Origin: Tumebacillus permanentifrigoris
GTDB lineage: Bacteria > Bacillota > Bacilli > Tumebacillales > Tumebacillaceae
Length of the DNA: 64,000 bases
NCBI RefSeq assembly: GCF_003148565.1
Contig: NZ_QGGL01000017.1
Location: 1 to 64,000 of the forward strand
Direction of reading: 5' to 3'
The first letter of the stretch is position 1. Every line of letters begins with the position of its first letter. The translations under genes and the position numbers were made by a program. Of this stretch, positions 59,127 through 64,000 are shown piece by piece. Below the pieces are notes generated by a model that made no database searches, was not told where the DNA came from, and worked only from the letters and a program-made list of their open reading frames with translations.

Positions 59127-60317
59127 ATGAAAGTAACAAGACACCGCCCTGACTTCGTACTGTTCCTCGTCGTGATACTCCTTGCGCTGATCGGTTTGGT
59201 CGCAGTTTACAGCGCCAGTGCGATCTACGCATACAAAATGAAGGACACCCCGGACTACTACTTCCTTCGCCAATTGCTGTTTTTCGCCGTCGGGATGTTC
59301 GGGATGCTGTTCGCGATGAACACCAACTACCGCTTGTGGTACCGGTTGTCGCGTCCGATGCTGCTGGTCACCTACCTCCTGCTCGGCATGGTGTTGATCC
59401 CAGGCATTGGGGATACGGTCAACGGCGCGAACCGTTGGATCGGCCTCGGGCCGTTCTCGTTCCAACCGACAGAGATCGCCATGATCACGATCAATCTCTA
59501 CCTCGCCTACCTGCTCACGAAAAAAGGCGATCGGGTCGACGACCCGAAAGCCTCCTTTTGGCCGTCCGTCATCCTCGTGGTCATCGGGTTCGTCCTGATC
59601 ATCTGCGAGCCGGACATGGATACCGCGATCACATTCGCCGCGGGTCCGTTCCTGATCATGTTCGTCGCAGGCGTGCCGATGAAGCACTTGCGCAACACGT
59701 TCTTGCTGGCGGTGCTCGCCGCCGTACCGCTCGCCTTGATGGGCTATCGCGGCGACCGGATCAAAACCTACTTCAATCCGTTCGAGCACATGGACAAGGA
59801 CGGGTATCAGATCGTGCAGTCGCTGTTTGCGATCTCGACAGGGGGTTGGACCGGTCGGGGCTTGGGACACTCGATTGAGAAGTTCTCGTACCTGCCGGAA
59901 GCGCACACCGACTTTATCTTTGCGATCTTCTCCGAGGAGTGGGGCTTGCTCGGCGGTCTGTTCCTGATCGCGCTCTACGGAGTCGTGATCTGGCGCGGGA
60001 TCTACATCGCGCTGAACGTGCAGGACAAGTTCGCCCAACTGACGGCGATCGGCATCACGTCGGTCATCGCGATGGCGGTGTTTTTCAACATCGGTTCGGT
60101 GTCCGGTCTGCTGCCGGTCATCGGGGTTCCGCTACCGTTTATCTCCTACGGCGGCACGTCGCTGCTGCTCAAAATGTTCATGATGGGCATCCTGTTGAAC
60201 ATCTCCCGCTACACGGGCAAGCCGGGCGAAGTGAGCACGACTCAGCCGCCCGCAACCGCACCGCGCCTCAAGCACGGTGCGACGATCGACATGACGCGTT
60301 CGCGTTTTGACACATAA
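59127..60317 (+). CDS. FtsW/RodA/SpoVE-family peptidoglycan glycosyltransferase
   Basis: 396 aa, about ten helices. LIGLVAVYSASAIYA (helix 1 end), GDTVNGANRWIGLGPFSFQP (about 92-111), TYFNPFEHMDKDGYQIVQSL (about 211-230), EAHTDFIFAIFSEEWGLLGG with the catalytic Asp (about 259-278) and PFISYGGTSLL are classic SEDS motifs. In the QPSExxK motif the sequence is QPTEIAM, so the Lys is missing. Which of division, elongation or sporulation it serves is open. TGGAGGACTTTC before ATG 59127. Confidence 0.88.
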   Translation: MKVTRHRPDFVLFLVVILLALIGLVAVYSASAIYAYKMKDTPDYYFLRQLLFFAVGMFGMLFAMNTNYRLWYRLSRPMLLVTYLLLGMVLIPGIGDTVNGANRWIGLGPFSFQPTEIAMITINLYLAYLLTKKGDRVDDPKASFWPSVILVVIGFVLIICEPDMDTAITFAAGPFLIMFVAGVPMKHLRNTFLLAVLAAVPLALMGYRGDRIKTYFNPFEHMDKDGYQIVQSLFAISTGGWTGRGLGHSIEKFSYLPEAHTDFIFAIFSEEWGLLGGLFLIALYGVVIWRGIYIALNVQDKFAQLTAIGITSVIAMAVFFNIGSVSGLLPVIGVPLPFISYGGTSLLLKMFMMGILLNISRYTGKPGEVSTTQPPATAPRLKHGATIDMTRSRFDT

Positions 60318-60333
60318 TGAGGTGATGATCCAG

Positions 60334-61284
60334 ATGACGAACATTCCACAAGACTTGCAACATGGTGTCTACATGATCGACCTGCTCGAATCGGGAGAGC
60401 GTGGCCGCACCGCCTCGTACATCGTGCGCGGGGATCAACAGACCGCGCTGATCGAGACCGGCTCCTCGCACTCCAGCCAGCGCATCCTCGACAGCATCAC
60501 CGCACTTGGTCTGTCGCCAGCTGACATCGACTATGTGATTGTCACACACATCCATCTCGACCATTCGGGCGGCGTCGGCTACATCCTGCCACAGTTTCCG
60601 AATGCCAAAGTCGTTTGCCACCCGCGTGCGTCGCGTCATCTGATCGACCCGACGCGTCTGATCGCGGGGGCGAGCGCTGTCTACGGCGATGAGTTGGAGC
60701 GGATTTTCGGCACGATCCTGCCGGTGCCGGAGGATCGCGTGTTGGTGCGCGAGGATGGCGAGACGATCGACCTCGGCGGTCGTGTGCTGACGTTCTACGA
60801 CACACCGGGCCATGCTCGTCACCACTTCTCGATTCAGGACAGCGGTTCGAACGGGATCTTCACAGGCGACACGGTGAGCATCCGCTATGTGCCAGAATTG
60901 ACCGGTTGGGACTTCACCTGCCTGTTCCCGTCGACCTCGCCATCTGAGTTTGATCGCGACGCCGTGTTCCGCACGATCGAGCGTCTGGAGCAATTGCAGC
61001 CGGAGCGCATCTACCACACGCACTTCGGTGTGACGGAGCCCGCATCTACTGCATTTGAGCGCACGCGGCAAACGATTGCCGACTATGATGATTTCGCACG
61101 CGAGATGTTCCGTCCCGGTCTGCCGTGGGAGGATCTCGCTGAACGCATCCGTGCGTACATCCGTGCCGATCTAGCCGCGCACGGGCACCATGTGGTCGAC
61201 TTGAGCGGCATCGAGCTGGACATCGAGTTGAACGCCAAGGGCTTGTTGTTTGTGCTCGAGAAGGAACATGCGCAGAAGCAGTAA
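60334..61284 (+). CDS. Metallo-beta-lactamase-fold hydrolase
   Basis: 316 aa. The zinc motif VTHIHLDHSGGVGY (about 67-80), His in YDTPGHARHHFS, Asp in IFTGDTVSIRY and His in IYHTHFGV give the full set. A 70-residue helical C-terminus follows the core. Substrate unknown; glyoxalase II or lactonase-like. GAGGTGA eight bases before ATG 60334 fixes the start; it is 16 bp behind the SEDS gene and likely cotranscribed. Confidence 0.85.
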   Translation: MTNIPQDLQHGVYMIDLLESGERGRTASYIVRGDQQTALIETGSSHSSQRILDSITALGLSPADIDYVIVTHIHLDHSGGVGYILPQFPNAKVVCHPRASRHLIDPTRLIAGASAVYGDELERIFGTILPVPEDRVLVREDGETIDLGGRVLTFYDTPGHARHHFSIQDSGSNGIFTGDTVSIRYVPELTGWDFTCLFPSTSPSEFDRDAVFRTIERLEQLQPERIYHTHFGVTEPASTAFERTRQTIADYDDFAREMFRPGLPWEDLAERIRAYIRADLAAHGHHVVDLSGIELDIELNAKGLLFVLEKEHAQKQ

Positions 61285-61289
61285 CATCG

Positions 61290-61326
61290 AAAAAGCACCG
61301 AGTGCCAAGGCACTCGGTGCTTTTTT
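61290..61326. terminator. Bidirectional terminator
   Basis: AAAAAGCACCGAGTGCC and GGCACTCGGTGCTTTTTT: a 17-bp perfect stem between convergent genes. Confidence 0.92.
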
Positions 61327-61334
61327 CCATTCCC

Positions 61335-63047
61335 TTAGAACTTGAACTTCCCAACCAACATCGAGAGTTCCTCCGCCAGCATGGAAAGCGAGGACGCCGA
61401 CATGGCGATCTCGTTCATGGAGGAGAGTTGCTCCTGAGCGACAGCGGAAACGTTCTGCGTACCGACCGCAGTCCCGGTCGCAACTTGGGAGATCGTCTCG
61501 AACTGATGCACCACTTGCGAAGTGCCAACCGACATCTGATCGGAGGCGCTCGATACCACCCGGATGCGCTCTGCTACTTGGTTCACCGCTTCGAGAATTT
61601 GCTCGAACGATTCCCCGGCTTTGTTCACCACGCTGATCCCTACGGTGACTTCCTCGTTCCCGCGATCCATCGACTGCATCGCTTGTAGCGTCTCGTCTTG
61701 GATGGCACGAATCAATTCACCGATCTCCAACGCCGACATGCTGGATTGCTCCGCCAACTTGCGAACTTCGTCAGCGACGACAGCAAAGCCACGGCCTTGC
61801 TCGCCCGCCCGTGCGGCTTCAATCGCCGCGTTGAGCGCCAACAGGTTGGTCTGCGCGGAGATCTTCGTGATCGCCCCCAGGATGTTGCCGATCTGCTCGG
61901 AACGCTCTCCGAGCTTCTGCACGACACCTGACAGACCGCCGATCGTCGTATGGATCGACGTCATCTGGTTGATCGCAGAGCGAATTGCTTCGTTCCCCTC
62001 GCGTGCGATCTGGGAAGTCTGCTGTGCCATATCCGACACGCTGCCCGCATTGCGAGCGATCTCTTGCGCACCGGAGGACATGCGCTCCATCTCGCCTGCA
62101 CAAGAACCGACGCTCTCGACTTGGTGATCTGCCCCCGCGGAGATTTCACGGATCGTGCTGGAGATCTGCTCGGTCGCAAGCTTGGTCGACTCGGCACTCG
62201 TGTTCAATTCCTCCGAGGAGACGGAGACCATGTCCGCACTGACACTGATCTGTGAGATCAGATCGCGCAGTTTTTCCGTCATCTTGTTGTACCCGATGGC
62301 GAGGTCCCCGATCTCATCGTTGTTTTTCACGTTCAATCGGCGCGTCAGGTCGGCATCGCCCTCGGCGATCTCACGCAACTGCAGGTTGATCTCGCGAATC
62401 GGGGCGAGGATCGTTCGGATGAACACGTAGATCGCAAATACCGCCACGACCACCGCGCTGGCACCTCCGTAGAAGATCCAACCCTTCGCATCTGCGATCG
62501 CTTGCTGGCCATCTGTCCAGACGATTTTCCCGATCTTCATAAACTCTGCCATCAGCTTCTCGTCTGAGGTGCGCAGGACGGCCATGTCCGCATCCACCTT
62601 GGCGACCGCAGCCCGAGCTTCTGCCAACTTGCCGCTTTTGCCCAGTTGAATCTGTGTGTCCAATTGTACCTGTAGATCTTTGACTTTCGGTAGGACGTCT
62701 TTCTCGACGAGGTCTTTGATCACGTCGTGGTTCAGTTCGCCGCTCCGAACCGTTTCAATGTCCTTTTGCAATTTGGCTTGGGTCGCTTGATAGGACGAGA
62801 GCGAACTCTCTTGCCCATTCAACAGATAGCCGCGCACGCTGTTCTGCATCGAGACGAGATCGGTAACCAGCGCATCTGCCGCTTTGTTTTTCGGCTGTAC
62901 CTGTTCAACGACTGTACCCTCCAACTGCTCCAAGGAGATAAAATGTTGGTAACATCTCCAACCGATCAAAAGCAGTAGGAACACGACGATTCCGTTCCAG
63001 ATCACCATCCGTACACGCAAAGAATAGCGCATCTTCTTCATTTTCAT
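61335..63047 (-). CDS. Methyl-accepting chemotaxis protein (CHASE3-like sensor)
   Basis: 570 aa. Helix 1 ([20 protein letters not shown]), a 155-residue outside helical domain ([20 protein letters not shown] typical of CHASE3), helix 2 ([20 protein letters not shown]), HAMP, and the MCP signalling hairpin tip [20 protein letters not shown] with [20 protein letters not shown]. Ligand unknown. It ends in VGKFKF like the neighbouring receptor. GGGAGGGTACCCGGACTT before ATG 63047. Confidence 0.92.
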   Translation of the reverse strand: MKMKKMRYSLRVRMVIWNGIVVFLLLLIGWRCYQHFISLEQLEGTVVEQVQPKNKAADALVTDLVSMQNSVRGYLLNGQESSLSSYQATQAKLQKDIETVRSGELNHDVIKDLVEKDVLPKVKDLQVQLDTQIQLGKSGKLAEARAAVAKVDADMAVLRTSDEKLMAEFMKIGKIVWTDGQQAIADAKGWIFYGGASAVVVAVFAIYVFIRTILAPIREINLQLREIAEGDADLTRRLNVKNNDEIGDLAIGYNKMTEKLRDLISQISVSADMVSVSSEELNTSAESTKLATEQISSTIREISAGADHQVESVGSCAGEMERMSSGAQEIARNAGSVSDMAQQTSQIAREGNEAIRSAINQMTSIHTTIGGLSGVVQKLGERSEQIGNILGAITKISAQTNLLALNAAIEAARAGEQGRGFAVVADEVRKLAEQSSMSALEIGELIRAIQDETLQAMQSMDRGNEEVTVGISVVNKAGESFEQILEAVNQVAERIRVVSSASDQMSVGTSQVVHQFETISQVATGTAVGTQNVSAVAQEQLSSMNEIAMSASSLSMLAEELSMLVGKFKF

Positions 63048-63180
63048 AAGTCCGGGTACCCTCCCATTGCTCAGGCAAAATACATGTACCTACTTCGACA
63101 ACGTAATGCGCAAACCTTTTTAGTTAAATAGAACATAATCAATCATATATTACTGATATTTCAAACTAATAAGATATAAA

Positions 63181-63214
63181 AAAGAACCATGTACCCTCAG
63201 GTACATGGTTCTTT
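63181..63214 (-). terminator. Terminator of the second chemoreceptor
   Basis: AAAGAACCATGTACC and GGTACATGGTTCTTT: a 15-bp perfect stem with a 4-base loop, T-rich after it on the minus strand. Confidence 0.9.
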
Positions 63215-63225
63215 CACACATGTTC

Positions 63226-64000
63226 TTAATAGCGGAATTTCCCGACCAACATCTGCAACTCGTCCGCCAGATCGGCCAAGGTCGACGCCGACGTGGCAAT
63301 TTCTTCCATCGAGGCGAGTTGTTCCTGTGCAACAGCGGAAGCATTTTGCGTACCGGAAGCTGCACCTTCTGCCACATGGGAGATCGCTTCGAACTGGTTG
63401 ACAACTTGCGACGTGCCTGCAGACATCTGCTGCGAGGCAGCCGACACTTCGCGAATCTGTGTCGCCACATCGGTGACCGCTACGAGGATCTGTTCGAACG
63501 AAGCACCGGCGGTGTTGACGACACTGATGCCGACAGTCACTTCCTTGGTGCCCTTTTCCATTGAGGCGATCGCTTGGCTGGTCTCGTCCTGGATGGCGCG
63601 GATCAGTTCCCCGATCTCCTGTGCGGACGAACTGGACTGCTCGGCGAGCTTGCGCACCTCATCTGCGACCACGGCAAAGCCACGGCCTTGCTCCCCTGCA
63701 CGCGCCGCCTCGATCGCTGCGTTGAGCGCGAGCAAGTTGGTTTGGCCGGAGATCGCGGTGATCGCTTCGATGATCTCCCCGATTTGTACAGAGCGTTGGC
63801 CAAGTTTCTGCACCACGCTGGAGAGGTCTTCGATCGTAGCATGGATCGAGGTCATCTGGTTGATCGCCGAACGGATCGCTTGGTTCCCCGTCGTCGCGAT
63901 CTCCGACGTGTGGTTCGCCATCTGCGAAACGTGGTTCGCGCTGGCTGCAATCTGTTGTGCCCCCGAGGACATCTGATCCATCTCCGCCGCACAATCGCCC
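63226..64000 (-). CDS. Methyl-accepting chemotaxis protein, C-terminal part (5' end outside window)
   Basis: The frame stays open to base 64000. The 258 visible residues are the signalling domain: [20 protein letters not shown], tip [40 protein letters not shown], end [13 protein letters not shown]. It aligns residue by residue with the receptor at 61335-63047, so the two are tandem paralogues. The internal ATG at 63981 is not the start: the preceding codons (GDCAAE) match GSCAGE of the first receptor. Sensor domain not visible. Confidence 0.92.
   Translation of the reverse strand, partial: GDCAAEMDQMSSGAQQIAASANHVSQMANHTSEIATTGNQAIRSAINQMTSIHATIEDLSSVVQKLGQRSVQIGEIIEAITAISGQTNLLALNAAIEAARAGEQGRGFAVVADEVRKLAEQSSSSAQEIGELIRAIQDETSQAIASMEKGTKEVTVGISVVNTAGASFEQILVAVTDVATQIREVSAASQQMSAGTSQVVNQFEAISHVAEGAASGTQNASAVAQEQLASMEEIATSASTLADLADELQMLVGKFRY

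Overview
The window reads as chromosome of an aerobic, spore-forming, moderately GC-rich Firmicute close to the Alicyclobacillaceae/Paenibacillaceae. Tumebacillus would fit well, but I infer this from gene content and have not matched it to a database. Supporting features are spore coat CotX/V-type proteins, a BclA-like collagen repeat protein, a SAM-I riboswitch on methionine-salvage genes, FtsW/SpoVE and ResA/CcdA proteins, and purine-rich ribosome binding sites with occasional TTG and GTG starts. Most genes carry a strand-specific intrinsic terminator right behind the stop codon. No tRNA, rRNA, CRISPR array, insertion sequence or prophage was seen.

Layout. 0-4.5 kb: an AT-richer island with the end of a collagen-like surface protein, a TPR glycosyltransferase, a decayed HTH-TPR regulator, and a divergent intact HTH-TPR (RNPP-like) regulator whose stop codon overlaps a 47-residue secreted-peptide gene that I identified by hand. 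4.5-12.2 kb: an MFS exporter, a fatty-acid/sterol hydroxylase-like membrane enzyme, a duplicated spore-coat module, a methyltransferase, a diguanylate cyclase, a tandem GNAT protein and an alpha/beta hydrolase. 12.3-15.9 kb: paaX and paaABCD (phenylacetyl-CoA epoxidase) with no reductase gene paaE. 16-17.4 kb: a small zinc-ribbon protein and an eCIS/polymorphic-toxin-like protein. 17.5-22.9 kb: divergent, Fur-boxed genes for a PepSY membrane protein, a large lipoprotein and a beta-propeller/di-haem peroxidase fusion.

23.9-32.8 kb is the most unusual region: an eight-gene operon encoding a type II, highly reducing polyketide-like pathway. Its order is ketosynthase plus chain-length-factor-like domain fused in one 778-aa protein, ACP, CrtI-like flavoenzyme, FabG, catalytically degenerate SDR, second CrtI-like flavoenzyme, crotonase, FabZ. 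It has a near-consensus promoter in front, an internal 13-bp hairpin behind the ACP gene and a terminator at the end. A polyene or desaturated acyl product is inferred.

32.9-39.4 kb: PPK2 kinase, a YqcI/YcgG-cupin-permease operon, a TrkA-type potassium channel, and an AT-rich secreted HNH-like toxin with a double-CxxC immunity-like protein, the two separated by a terminator. 40-44.7 kb: methionine salvage genes mtnE-[SAM-I riboswitch]-mtnW-X-B-D. 44.8-50.4 kb: secreted C39-like protease, PCYCGC lipoprotein, Zn/Cd P-type ATPase with CadC-like repressor, ResA/CcdA. 50.5-64 kb: two MFS carriers separated by a structured spacer, PlsY, glycerophosphodiesterase, DUF1802 and DedA proteins, a 31-aa membrane peptide, a GAF-PAS histidine kinase, an FtsW/RodA/SpoVE protein, a metallo-beta-lactamase-fold protein and two chemoreceptors, the last cut by the window end.
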